Positions 1-7,832 of a stretch of DNA of 64,000 bases are shown here, piece by piece (position 1 is the first letter of the stretch; every line of letters begins with the position of its first letter). The stretch comes from Citricoccus alkalitolerans. GTDB taxonomy: Bacteria; Actinomycetota; Actinomycetes; Actinomycetales; Micrococcaceae. Position numbers and translations under genes: made by a program. The notes below the pieces were generated by a model. The model was not told the DNA's origin. It saw only the letters and a program-made list of their open reading frames with translations, and ran no database searches. The stretch spans positions 248,001 to 312,000 of the forward strand of contig NZ_BAAALH010000002.1 in NCBI RefSeq assembly GCF_039528175.1. Direction: 5' to 3'.

Positions 1-315
1 GCAGGCCATGCGCAACTCAGTGGTGGCGCGGACCGTGTGTTTCTCGTTGCCGTCCAGGAGGTACATGGTGCCGTCCTTGACCTCGTGCACCTCGCCAGTC
101 ACCTCGTTGGTCAAGGTGCCTTTACCCTGCACGCAGTACACGGCCTCGATGTGGTTCGCGTAGTGGAACGTGGAGGTGGTGCCAGCGTAGATCACGGTGT
201 CGTGGAAGGAGAAGCCGACCCCCTCGCGCGCCAGCACCATGCGGCGTGAGCGCCAGGTCTCGGACTTGATGTCGCGCTCGGTGTCGTTCAAGTCGTTCAG
301 GTTGGTCACCAGCAT
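1..315 (-). CDS. ectC: L-ectoine synthase, 3' part beyond window
   Basis: Ectoine synthase closes N-gamma-acetyl-L-2,4-diaminobutyrate into ectoine in the cytoplasm. Only the first 105 of about 130 residues are inside the window; the reading frame is open to base 1. The cupin pattern is clear: WRSRRMVL, GFSFHDTVIY and HIEAVYCVQG. Known EctC metal ligands (Glu, Tyr, His) correspond to E57, Y85 and H93 here. The ATG at 315 is preceded by AAAGGA seven bases upstream. It follows ectB by 45 bases on the same strand, so it is the third gene of the ectABC operon. Identity is very secure; only the C-terminus is unseen. Confidence 0.96.
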   Translation of the reverse strand, partial: MLVTNLNDLNDTERDIKSETWRSRRMVLAREGVGFSFHDTVIYAGTTSTFHYANHIEAVYCVQGKGTLTNEVTGEVHEVKDGTMYLLDGNEKHTVRATTELRMAC

Positions 316-360
316 GTGAGGTTCCTTTCGGTGGGGGAAGTCTGGTCCGTGGGATGTCGT

Positions 361-1662
361 TCAGGCGGCGCCGGCGAGGTCACCGTTGCCTGCCCGGTAC
401 GCGATGTCGGTGCCGGTCACTTCGGCCACGGCGGCGGCAATGATGCCCATGCCGCGTTCGAGTTCAGCCTTCGGCGTGGTCAGGGCTGGCATCAGCTTCA
501 GGACCTCGTCGTCGGGGCCGGAGGTCTCCACGAGCAGCCCGTTCCGGAAGGACTCGGCGGCCACTTTGCCGGCTACCTCGATGTCCTCGAAGTGCAGACC
601 TGCCAGCAGTCCGCGACCGCGGACGGTCGCACCCTCCATGGAGCCGGCGATCTGCTCCAGGGCGCCGTGCACGGTGGCGATGGCCTCGGCCAGCTGGCCC
701 TTCTGGAAGGAGTCGTCGGCCCAGAATTCCTTCAGGGTGGCCGTGGCCGTGATGAAGGCGGGGTTGTTGCCGCGGAAGGTGCCGTTGTGCTCACCCGGGG
801 ACCACACGTCCAGCTCGGGGCGGAACAGGGTCAACGCCATAGGCAGCCCATAGCCGGAGATCGACTTGGAGACGCAGACGATGTCCGGGGTGAAGCCGAC
901 CTCCTCGAAGCTGAAGAAGGTCCCGGTGCGGCCGCAGCCAGCCTGGACATCGTCGACGATCAGCAGGATCTCGTGCTTGGCGCAGAGTTCGGAGAGCCCC
1001 TTGAGCCACTCGGCCCGCGCGGCACGCACGCCGCCCTCGCCCTGGACGGTTTCCACAATGATCGCGGCCGGCTTGTCCACGCCGGAACCGGAGTCCTCGA
1101 GGACGCGCTCTAGCCACAGGAAGTCGGTGGTCACACCGCCGAGGTAGTCGTCGTACGGGATCTTCGAGCTGTTGGTCAGCGGAATACCGGCGCCCCTGCG
1201 CTTCATGGAGTTGCCGGTCACGGACAGCGCCCCGAGGGTCATGCCGTGGAACGCGTTGGTGAAGGACAGGATGTGCTGGCGCCCGGTCACCTTGCGGGCC
1301 AGCTTGAGGGCGGCCTCCACGGTGTTGGTACCCGTCGGACCAGGGAACATGACCTTGTAGTCCAGGCCCCGCGGCTGCAGGATGAGGTCGTTGAATGTCT
1401 GCAGGAAATCGCGCTTGGCCGGGGTCATCATGTCGAGCGAGTGCACAGGGGCGTCGCTGGAGATGTAGTCGACCAGGGCCGCCTGCAGCTTCGGGTGGTT
1501 ATGCCCGTAGTTCAGGGCTCCGGCACCGGAGAAGAAGTCCAGGTACTCGGTCCCGTCTTCGGAGGTCTGGACGGCACCCTTGGCCTGGGCGAAAACGGTG
1601 GGCCAGCCGCGGCTATAGGTGCGGACCTCTGATTCAACGGTGGAAAAGACGGTGGTGTCCAT
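361..1662 (-). CDS. ectB: diaminobutyrate--2-oxoglutarate aminotransferase
   Basis: This PLP enzyme transfers an amino group to aspartate semialdehyde to give L-2,4-diaminobutyrate, the first step of ectoine synthesis. The 433-residue protein has the class III aminotransferase layout: the GPTGTNTVEAALKLAR segment near 108-123, FTNAFHG near 134, the VDDVQAGCGRTG segment near 236, and the PLP lysine K266 in VSKSISG. GEHNGTFRGN follows. The ATG at 1662 has AAAGGG upstream. It lies between ectA (123 bases upstream) and ectC (45 bases downstream), all on the minus strand. A second protein of the same family lies at 4664-5944. Placement inside ectABC makes this the biosynthetic copy. Confidence 0.96.
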   Translation of the reverse strand: MDTTVFSTVESEVRTYSRGWPTVFAQAKGAVQTSEDGTEYLDFFSGAGALNYGHNHPKLQAALVDYISSDAPVHSLDMMTPAKRDFLQTFNDLILQPRGLDYKVMFPGPTGTNTVEAALKLARKVTGRQHILSFTNAFHGMTLGALSVTGNSMKRRGAGIPLTNSSKIPYDDYLGGVTTDFLWLERVLEDSGSGVDKPAAIIVETVQGEGGVRAARAEWLKGLSELCAKHEILLIVDDVQAGCGRTGTFFSFEEVGFTPDIVCVSKSISGYGLPMALTLFRPELDVWSPGEHNGTFRGNNPAFITATATLKEFWADDSFQKGQLAEAIATVHGALEQIAGSMEGATVRGRGLLAGLHFEDIEVAGKVAAESFRNGLLVETSGPDDEVLKLMPALTTPKAELERGMGIIAAAVAEVTGTDIAYRAGNGDLAGAA

Positions 1663-1785
1663 TATGCATCCCTTTCTTACCCAGCGGGTGGGCCGGTATC
1701 GGTCGTGGAAGTCATCGGGGCGGTGGCGCGGGACCGCCGCCCGGCTGATCGAACATGCCGGGCGGGCAGGCCACTGCGGTGACCA

Positions 1786-2271
1786 CTACTGCGCGATGGG
1801 CGCGATGCGGTGCAGGTATTCGGTCTCGAAGTCGTCGGGGAACATCTCCGCAGTGATGAGTGGGGTGATCTCTTCGTCCGCCCCATATCTCCTGGCGAAG
1901 CTCGCGAACAACCGCAAAGAGGCCTCGTTGTGGGCCGCGATGGTGGTCTCCAAGGCCTCAGCGTTTGTCCGGGTCACCAGTGCGTCCAACATGCGGGAAG
2001 CGAGTCCAAGGCCGCGGGCGGCTTCTGTGACGGCCACTTGCCACACCATCAGGGTGGTGGGAGAGTCGGGCCGGATGTAACCGGTGACGAATCCGGCGGG
2101 CTCACCGTTGATTTCCGCGATCACCGTGGTGTCCGCGAAGTCCCTGCACCAAAGCAGATAATAGTAGGACGAGTTCAGGTCGAGGACCTTGGAGTCCTTG
2201 GCCATGTTCCACAGCGCAGCTCCATCCGCGGTCTGCGGAGGGCGGAGTACGGGGGCTGTCGGGCGGGTCAT
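1786..2271 (-). CDS. ectA: L-2,4-diaminobutyric acid acetyltransferase
   Basis: A GNAT-fold acetyltransferase that acetylates the gamma-amino group of diaminobutyrate with acetyl-CoA, the second ectoine step. Family hallmarks are RPPQTADGAALWNMAKDS, LDLNSSYYYLLWCRDF and the acetyl-CoA-binding WQVAVTEAARGLGLASRML. I place the start at ATG 2271 (161 residues, starting MTRPTAP). In-frame ATGs at 2298 and 2310 would add 9 or 13 residues, and the open frame runs up to 2397. The family is usually about 165-180 residues, so the 2298 start is a real alternative. A possible promoter at 2306-2333 would favour a start at or below 2298. First gene of the ectABC operon. Confidence 0.93.
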   Translation of the reverse strand: MTRPTAPVLRPPQTADGAALWNMAKDSKVLDLNSSYYYLLWCRDFADTTVIAEINGEPAGFVTGYIRPDSPTTLMVWQVAVTEAARGLGLASRMLDALVTRTNAEALETTIAAHNEASLRLFASFARRYGADEEITPLITAEMFPDDFETEYLHRIAPIAQ

Positions 2272-2305
2272 GATTGCTGTGTCTGCATCATATGGCATCC
2301 CATCC

Positions 2306-2333
2306 ACCATAACGAGCTGAAAACTGATTACAA
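2306..2333 (-). promoter_or_regulatory. possible ectA promoter
   Basis: On the minus strand TTGTAA (2333-2328) and TATGGT (2311-2306) are separated by 16 bases, a fair match to a sigma-70-type -35/-10 pair just upstream of the ectA start. The patch is AT-richer than its surroundings. Assignment is by eye only. Confidence 0.3.
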
Positions 2334-2397
2334 GTCGGGTTCGGCGGATTTCCGGGCCGGAAAGGCTGTTTACCGGGCAGTAGGGCACCTCTGACAC

Positions 2398-2824
2398 GCC
2401 GATGCATCCTATGGCTGGGGCGGTTGCCCGGGCAAATTGCCAGTACGCCTTCTAACCGGCTCGGAACTTTACCATTCCGTTATATCAACAGGCCGCCGGC
2501 ACGGTGAGTGTCGCTCGGACGCCCTTCCCCTGAGGGAGCTGCATGGATTCTTCACTCGCCGAATACTCCTGATCCGCAGCCACCCCGTCCAGAACCTTGT
2601 CCGTGGCCTCGCCGGCACGGCCCGCGGGACGCCGACCACCGTCACGACCTACGATTGCGCCAGGCCAATCTCCTGACTCAGCGGATACGTCCAGAGCAGG
2701 AGTTACACCGTAGACGGTACAGTCCCCACGTGGGGGCAAACCTGCGGTGATGGCGCGGATATGCCGCCGCGTCGCTAGGGGTCGCTAGGGACAGCGGTTC
2801 GACGATGAGACGAGGGTCAGGAAA
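2398..2824. other. gene-free stretch with palindromes
   Basis: About 430 bases between the ectA upstream region and the next plus-strand gene; no convincing gene is seen on either strand. It holds two small palindromes side by side, ACCGTAGACGGT (2707-2718) and CCCCACGTGGGG (2724-2735), and a perfect tandem repeat GTCGCTAGGG twice (2771-2790). These could be operators for the gene at 2825 or for ectABC, but no regulator can be named. Confidence 0.4.
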
Positions 2825-3496
2825 TTGGGCGCGGAGTTCGAACTCACTGAGACGGTGATCCGTCACGATTGGGAGCAGGTTGAGTACGGGTCGGGCGAGG
2901 ACATGACCCGGCTGTCGCTGAGTGCCAGGCTTCACGGGACTGTCCGCGGCACGGTGCACCGGTCCCCTGACTTCCATCACCATTTGGAGATGGACGGCTG
3001 GGAGCTAGCCGGCCACCAGGAATTGCCTGTGGTGTGGGCGCATCGGGCGCGGTGCGCCCTGGGCCAGTTGCGCCTGCGTGCGGCCGGACAGCCGCACACC
3101 AGGCCGGACGCTGGCGGGCGGTGGGATGTCTCGGTGCGGCACCGTCTGCGGATCACCGGCGCCCAGGCCGTGCCCGGCCAGCTGGCCCCGCACTGGGCAT
3201 TCACCCCGGCTGAGATGTTCGTCGACGTCTCCACGAGCGGCATTGGGTCGCTGCTCTTGTTCGGCGCCGGGCCGGTGGAGACCGACTCGAAGCGCTATGA
3301 CTTCGCCGTCAGTGTCGGCGGTGTCGTGGTCTTCGACCAGCTGGACCCGGGCGACCAGGTGCCGGACTCGGCGCGCGGCCCGGTCCTGGAGGCCGCACGG
3401 CTGGCCTTCAAACTGCGCACAGAGGCCGACCGACAGCTGACCGACGAGACGACCGGATCGCGAGCAGAGGACGACCTTCACCACACTGCGGAATGA
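2825..3496 (+). CDS. hypothetical protein, 223 aa
   Basis: I do not recognise this protein. It starts at TTG 2825, with AGG-rich sequence upstream, and ends at TGA 3496. The composition is that of a soluble protein without signal peptide or membrane segment. The second half reads like folded sequence (SGIGSLLLFGAGP, DFAVSVGGVVVFDQLDPGDQVPD, EAARLAFKLRTEAD), and the last 20 residues are charged and probably disordered. It runs convergently with the M28 peptidase gene, leaving 53 bases between stop codons. Antisense frames over the same bases are less protein-like. The coding call is moderately sure; the start codon is uncertain. Confidence 0.6.
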   Translation: MGAEFELTETVIRHDWEQVEYGSGEDMTRLSLSARLHGTVRGTVHRSPDFHHHLEMDGWELAGHQELPVVWAHRARCALGQLRLRAAGQPHTRPDAGGRWDVSVRHRLRITGAQAVPGQLAPHWAFTPAEMFVDVSTSGIGSLLLFGAGPVETDSKRYDFAVSVGGVVVFDQLDPGDQVPDSARGPVLEAARLAFKLRTEADRQLTDETTGSRAEDDLHHTAE

Positions 3497-3549
3497 CCCG
3501 GCCACGATCCAGTGGGCCAGCCCGCCCAGCGGACTACCCGGACCAGGTC

Positions 3550-4518
3550 CTACGGTTGCAGGGTGACCTGGAGAACGCTGTTGTCCTCGGCCAGCCGGCT
3601 GGCCACATGGACGATCGCGTCGGTCATGAGTCTCAGCGCCTCCACATCGACGTTGCGGATATCGTCTCCCGGCTGGTGGTAATTGGGGTCACACGGCCGC
3701 TTTGCTCTGCCGCCGAAGAGTTGGGCCTCTCGGGTGGTCTTCTTGTCACTGTCCCCGGAGTAGAGACCACCCGCAGCGACACCTTTCTTGACGAACGCGA
3801 TCTGGTCCGAGTCATAGTCCCAGTCAGTGGCGATCCAGGGCTGGCCGAGGGAATCGAAGTAGTCGGTGAAGACGCCCATGATCTCCTCCGAACCACCGGT
3901 CACGGCATGAATCGGTTCGGGGTCCCGTGCGTCGTAGACCCCGATGACCGGGTTGGGTGAGGCGATCATGTCGAAATTCAGGTAGGCCGAGATATTGGCC
4001 AGTTCGCCGCTGTTGTTCTTGGCCAAGTCCCGGACGTAGTGCCGGGAGCCGTATGACTTCGAGAACTCCTCGGCCCCCCACCAGGCAAAGCGTACTTTGT
4101 TGTTGATGCGACCCTCTCGGCCGAGCACTGTGGCTGCCACTAGCAAGGCCGCCGCTCCGGAGGCGTTGTCGTTGATCGCCGGGGCTCCCGGCACCCCGTC
4201 GAGGTGCGCACCGAGCATGATCACGCTGTCCGCACTGCCGGCTTCGGTCTCGGCGATGATGTTGAAGGTCTCGACCGTGCCGCCGCGGTGCTTGAAGGTG
4301 AAGTACTGGCGGATGCTCTGGTAGCCGGCACCGGCAAGTTGCTCTTCGACGTACTGTGCCGCCGCCTCGTAACCGGAGGTCCCGGTGGCCCGGTCGCCGT
4401 GTTGGTCAGCCAGTGCCTGGAATCTCTCCAGATGCTCATAGGCGGCGGGCATCTCGCCCAGCGGCTTGGGGTCGTCCGCCATGCCGCGCCATCGTCTCAG
4501 GAGGTTTGACAGTTTCAT
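3550..4518 (-). CDS. M28 family zinc peptidase, cytoplasmic type
   Basis: A metallopeptidase of family M28, related to the Streptomyces griseus aminopeptidase; 322 residues. Two-zinc ligands can be placed: H105 (GAHLDG), D117 (INDNASG), the catalytic pair E150/E151 (WWGAEE), D183 (NFDMIA) and H281 in CDPNYHQPGDD. The secreted relatives have a signal peptide; this one has none, so it probably acts inside the cell on peptides or amides. The gene follows the second EctB-type aminotransferase by 145 bases on the same strand, which suggests shared transcription and possibly a shared substrate. Substrate is unknown; family assignment is secure. Confidence 0.85.
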   Translation of the reverse strand: MKLSNLLRRWRGMADDPKPLGEMPAAYEHLERFQALADQHGDRATGTSGYEAAAQYVEEQLAGAGYQSIRQYFTFKHRGGTVETFNIIAETEAGSADSVIMLGAHLDGVPGAPAINDNASGAAALLVAATVLGREGRINNKVRFAWWGAEEFSKSYGSRHYVRDLAKNNSGELANISAYLNFDMIASPNPVIGVYDARDPEPIHAVTGGSEEIMGVFTDYFDSLGQPWIATDWDYDSDQIAFVKKGVAAGGLYSGDSDKKTTREAQLFGGRAKRPCDPNYHQPGDDIRNVDVEALRLMTDAIVHVASRLAEDNSVLQVTLQP

Positions 4519-4663
4519 GGGTTCCTCATGTTGTAGCCCGGAGATCTCCGGCTGTCTGCTGGAAGGGGTCGCTTCAGTGCCCGCCGGTGAACCACCGGAC
4601 GTGCCGGTCGACGTCTCTCATCGACCGGCACGTCCGGGCGAGGCAGCACACTGTAGCCCGGCC

Positions 4664-5944
4664 TCAGCCGACCAGTTCCCGCGTGCGACTGCCTTCCAGG
4701 TGTTCCACCACGGCTGCCCGCAGAATCTCCAAGCCCCGATCGAGAGTTGCCTCGTCGGTCGTCAGGGGAGCCATGATCTTGATGACCTCGTCGCGGGGCC
4801 CGGCCGCCTCGATCAAGAGGCCGTTCGCGATGCAGGTCTGGCGCACAGCTGTGGAGACGTTCTCATCGAGGACGTCCAATCCCTGCATGATCCCACGCCC
4901 CTTGACACGTGAGCCGGGAATCATGGCGGAGATTTCGGTCAGGCCGTCATGCAGCTGGGCGGCACGTTGCCTTACCGTCTCCTCGAACACTGCGGTCGAC
5001 CAGAACTTCCTCAGCGCCACCTCCGCCGTGATGAACGCGTGGCCGTTGCCCCGGAAGGTCCCGTTGTGTTCCCCGGGCAGCCATTGGTCGAGCTCGGGCC
5101 GAATCAGCAACAGAGACATCGGGATTCCGAAACCGGACACCGACTTGGACAGGACCACGAGGTCAGGCTGAACACCCATGTCCTCGAAGCTGAAGAAGGT
5201 GCCGGTGCGCCCGCAGCCGGCCTGAATGTCATCGATGATGAGTAGGGCTCCGTGCTCGGCAGCGATCGATGCGATGCGCTGCAGCCATTCTGACGAGGCG
5301 ACATTGAGTCCGCCCTCACCCTGGAGCGTCTCGAGGATGATCGCCGCGGGGGTGTCAACTCCACTCGACTGATCGGCCAGCATCTGAGCAAGATGCTCAC
5401 TGGTGTCGACACCGTTGCCGAAGTATCCCTCGTAGGGCATGCGGGTCACGCTGTGGAGGCCCTGGCCGCCCATCCGGTGGTGGCGGTTGCCCGTCGCGGC
5501 CAGCGAACCGGCGCTACCGCCGTGGAAGGCATTGGTGAAGGCGATCACATTGGACCGCCCGGTCACCTTGCGGGCCAGTTTGAGAGCCGCCTCGACGGCG
5601 TTGGTGCCGGTCGGGCCGGTGAACTGGACGCGGTAATCCATGCCACGAGGCTCCAGGATCAGTTCCTCGAATGCCGTCAGGAAGTTGCCCTTGGCCACTG
5701 TGTGCAGATCAAGGCCCTGGGTGATTCCGTTGCCGGAGATGTACTCGATCAGGGCGGCCTTCATGTCCGGGTCGTTGTGCCCGTAATTGAGGGAACCGGC
5801 TCCTGCGAGAAAATCGATGTACTCCTCGCCCTCCGTGTCCCGCACGAGGGTTCCAAGGCCGGTGGTCAGAACATGCGGGAATGACCGGCAGTAGCTCCGA
5901 ACCTGGGACTCGCGTCCAGCGAAAATGTCGTGGTGATCGGTCAT
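4664..5944 (-). CDS. second EctB-type diaminobutyrate aminotransferase
   Basis: A 426-residue class III PLP aminotransferase, clearly a paralogue of the EctB at 361-1662. Shared segments include RESQVRSY near the N-terminus, GPTGTNAVEAALKLARKVTG, IIDDIQAGCGRTGTFFSFE and GEHNGTFRGN, with the PLP lysine at K267 (LSKSVSG). The start is ATG 5944, preceded by GGAAGGA; the frame stays open upstream but without a better site. It is not in an ectABC order: its downstream neighbour is the M28 peptidase. Likely reaction: aspartate semialdehyde and glutamate to 2,4-diaminobutyrate, or the reverse. It may be an ectoine-boosting duplicate, or supply or remove diaminobutyrate for another product. Confidence 0.9.
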   Translation of the reverse strand: MTDHHDIFAGRESQVRSYCRSFPHVLTTGLGTLVRDTEGEEYIDFLAGAGSLNYGHNDPDMKAALIEYISGNGITQGLDLHTVAKGNFLTAFEELILEPRGMDYRVQFTGPTGTNAVEAALKLARKVTGRSNVIAFTNAFHGGSAGSLAATGNRHHRMGGQGLHSVTRMPYEGYFGNGVDTSEHLAQMLADQSSGVDTPAAIILETLQGEGGLNVASSEWLQRIASIAAEHGALLIIDDIQAGCGRTGTFFSFEDMGVQPDLVVLSKSVSGFGIPMSLLLIRPELDQWLPGEHNGTFRGNGHAFITAEVALRKFWSTAVFEETVRQRAAQLHDGLTEISAMIPGSRVKGRGIMQGLDVLDENVSTAVRQTCIANGLLIEAAGPRDEVIKIMAPLTTDEATLDRGLEILRAAVVEHLEGSRTRELVG

Positions 5945-6279
5945 TGCAGTTCCTTCCGCCCTGGTGGGCAAACAGAAGATTCCGACCCCAGAACAGAGAT
6001 GTTCCAGCGCCTTTCCCAGGGGGGTCCGCCTCCCTGGGACACTCACCAGTCTTTGGCCCGTGAAGGGAGCAGTCAACGGGCCCCGGGGATCCAGGTGATG
6101 GTGCAGTAGGACTACCTGTGCCCGGTCAGGACGGCCGTCACACCGGCCAGCACCGTTACGTGGAAGGGTGGTTCATCTCCGCCTGGGACGATGCTGCCCC
6201 GCCCGCCATGCGTACAGACAGGGCGGGCGGGCGTCTGGATCCGGTGCTGCCCACGCCCCGTCTACGAAAGGTTGCTGGG
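5945..6279. other. intergenic stretch with GC-rich inverted repeat
   Basis: No gene is supported here. It is the upstream region of the minus-strand aminotransferase. A perfect 10-base inverted repeat, CCCGCCCGCC at 6198-6207 and GGCGGGCGGG at 6222-6231 with a 14-base loop, could form a stable hairpin in transcripts of either strand. Confidence 0.4.
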
Positions 6280-7039
6280 ATGACCCATCCGATGACCGAC
6301 ACCGGCGGGACCGCCCCGCGGACCACCGCCCCCGCCACCGCGCCAAACGGACAGCACCCACGCCAGGCTCGCCTTGGCAGGAAGGCTATCTCCCCCCTCG
6401 GCCGCACGGAACGGCTGATGCGCGTGCGGATCCATGAGGCGGACAGCGGATCAGCCCCGGGGCCGATCGGGTCCCTGACCACCGGCCCGTGGTCACGCGA
6501 CGCGGACAGCCGCCGCGCCTGACCTGGACTGGCTCGTGACCACCGAGCTGCAGCTGAACTTAACCGGATCCTTCCCGGCCGACGGATCCACGCTGGAGAC
6601 CTGGACCCAGGCCCCCGCCGTGGACGCCCTCGGCGGCGTGGCCCGAGGCACACTGCTGGGCCCCGACGGGGAGGAGTACGCCCACGCCACGGGATGGTTC
6701 CACGCCGTGGACAAGAACAGCCAGGAGGCCCTGGACCACTATGAACGTGAGGCCGCCCGGCCCCTCGGGCCTGAGACCGAGGCACCGCTGTCCACGCTGC
6801 TCGGACTCCAGGGGGCCGGCCCCGGCCGTGAGGCAGAGCGGCCGACGGCGACCGAGGACTTCCAGCCGGGGGTCACCTTCGCGGCGAACGACTCCCTGCG
6901 GATCGTCGAGGTCGAGCTGCACTCCAGCGACCACAGCGTCACGGGAGCCGGGGCGCAGGGGCCGAGGGCCGGCGTCGGGCCTCAGGTTGTGGTCAAGCCG
7001 TTCGTGCAGGCCACGGCGGCCTTCCGCGCCGCCCGCTGA
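6280..7039 (+). pseudogene. decayed acyl-CoA thioesterase (PaaI/hotdog type)
   Basis: Two plus-strand frames seem to be parts of one broken gene. Frame one (ATG 6280 to TGA 6522, AAAGG-type site upstream) ends ...SLTTGPWSRDADSRRA, resembling the region before the first hotdog helix of actinobacterial thioesterases. Frame two (GTG 6536 to TGA 7039, 167 residues) begins at WLVTTELQLNLTGSFPADGS and ALGGVARGTLLGPDG, which look like hotdog beta strands. The usual GALGVLVDN-like helix segment between them is absent, and a matching segment of the second hotdog also seems lost before SLRIVEVELH. I infer a frameshift with internal deletions. Alternatively 6536-7039 is a short functional gene of unknown role. 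Confidence 0.4.
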
Positions 7040-7080
7040 AGCATCCAACTGGAGGACCCACTCAACTGCAGGTCAAAGAA

Positions 7081-7117
7081 GGCCCGCTTCACGCCCCATC
7101 GGAGCGCGAAACGGGCC
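7081..7117. terminator. bidirectional terminator hairpin
   Basis: GGCCCGCTTCACG (7081-7093) pairs with CGCGAAACGGGCC (7105-7117) with two imperfect positions, leaving an 11-base loop. On the minus strand it is followed by TTCTTTG, fitting termination of carD; on the plus strand by TCTTCTC, fitting the end of the thioesterase remnant. It lies between the convergent stop codons. Confidence 0.7.
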
Positions 7118-7144
7118 TCTTCTCACCGCGGGGTCGCCCGGGGG

Positions 7145-7681
7145 TCAGGCGGCCTGCTTGGAGTCCTTGCCGCGGTCCAGGCCCAGGTCCTTCAGCGGTG
7201 TGCCGTCGATGGCCTGGACCATGACGTCCTCGGCCTCGACCACGGAGATGTCCAGGACGATGGCGACCTCGGCCGCGAGGATCTCCACGGCATCGCGGTA
7301 CAGGGTGCGCTCAGCCATGGACAGGTCCTTCTCGGCCTGACGGCGGTGCAGGTCGCGGACCACTTCGGCCACGCGGGGCAGGTCCCCGGTCGCCAACTTC
7401 TCCTGGAAGGCCTTCAGCCGGCGGGACCACTGCTCCTCGACGTACTCGCTCGGCTTCGCCAGAAGGGACATCAGCTTGCGGACCTGGGTGTGGCTGCTGA
7501 CATCGCGGACACCGATGTCCTTGACCATCGATTCGGGAACGGAGATGCGCAATCCCTTGTCCTGGATTTCCAGTTCCACATACGCGACGTCCTTACCCTT
7601 CAATTGCCGGACCTGGCGATCGAGGACGATCGCGGGGCCGTGGTGAGGATGGACAACAAACTGACCGGGAACCAGACGCAT
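7145..7681 (-). CDS. CarD-family RNA polymerase-binding regulator
   Basis: A 178-residue protein of the CarD/CdnL family. These bind the RNA polymerase beta subunit through an N-terminal Tudor-like domain and stabilise the open promoter complex. Visible hallmarks are GQFVVHPHHGPAIV near residue 6, ISVPESMVKDIGVRDV near 47-62, WSRRLKAFQEKLATGDLPRVAEVVRDL near 85-111 and the helical C-terminus. The ATG at 7681 begins MRLVPGQFVV. Mycobacterial CarD starts with a different short leader and is essential; whether this is the housekeeping copy or a paralogue cannot be told from the window. It is 151 bases beyond the MarR gene, on the same strand, and has its own terminator. Confidence 0.88.
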   Translation of the reverse strand: MRLVPGQFVVHPHHGPAIVLDRQVRQLKGKDVAYVELEIQDKGLRISVPESMVKDIGVRDVSSHTQVRKLMSLLAKPSEYVEEQWSRRLKAFQEKLATGDLPRVAEVVRDLHRRQAEKDLSMAERTLYRDAVEILAAEVAIVLDISVVEAEDVMVQAIDGTPLKDLGLDRGKDSKQAA

Positions 7682-7832
7682 GGGTGGGATGCACCTTCCT
7701 GTTGCTTACACCGAACCGCCACCGGGGCAGGCGGAGGCCCGCCACCGGAAATTGACCTATTCATTTTCTCATTATTTCTTTCAGAAAACAAATCAGGGGC
7801 GTGTCCTTGAACCCAGCGGACGGCCGGATGCC

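Noticed and set aside
2437..2739. Short frames on both strands in the ectA upstream region
   Set aside because: No start signal, no hydrophobic or folded pattern; more likely regulatory DNA.
361..5944. Ectoine hydroxylase or Ect-specific aspartokinase within the cluster
   Set aside because: No such gene seen; the window ends inside ectC, so genes beyond base 1 cannot be judged. The oxygenase at 45676 is IPNS-like, not EctD-like.
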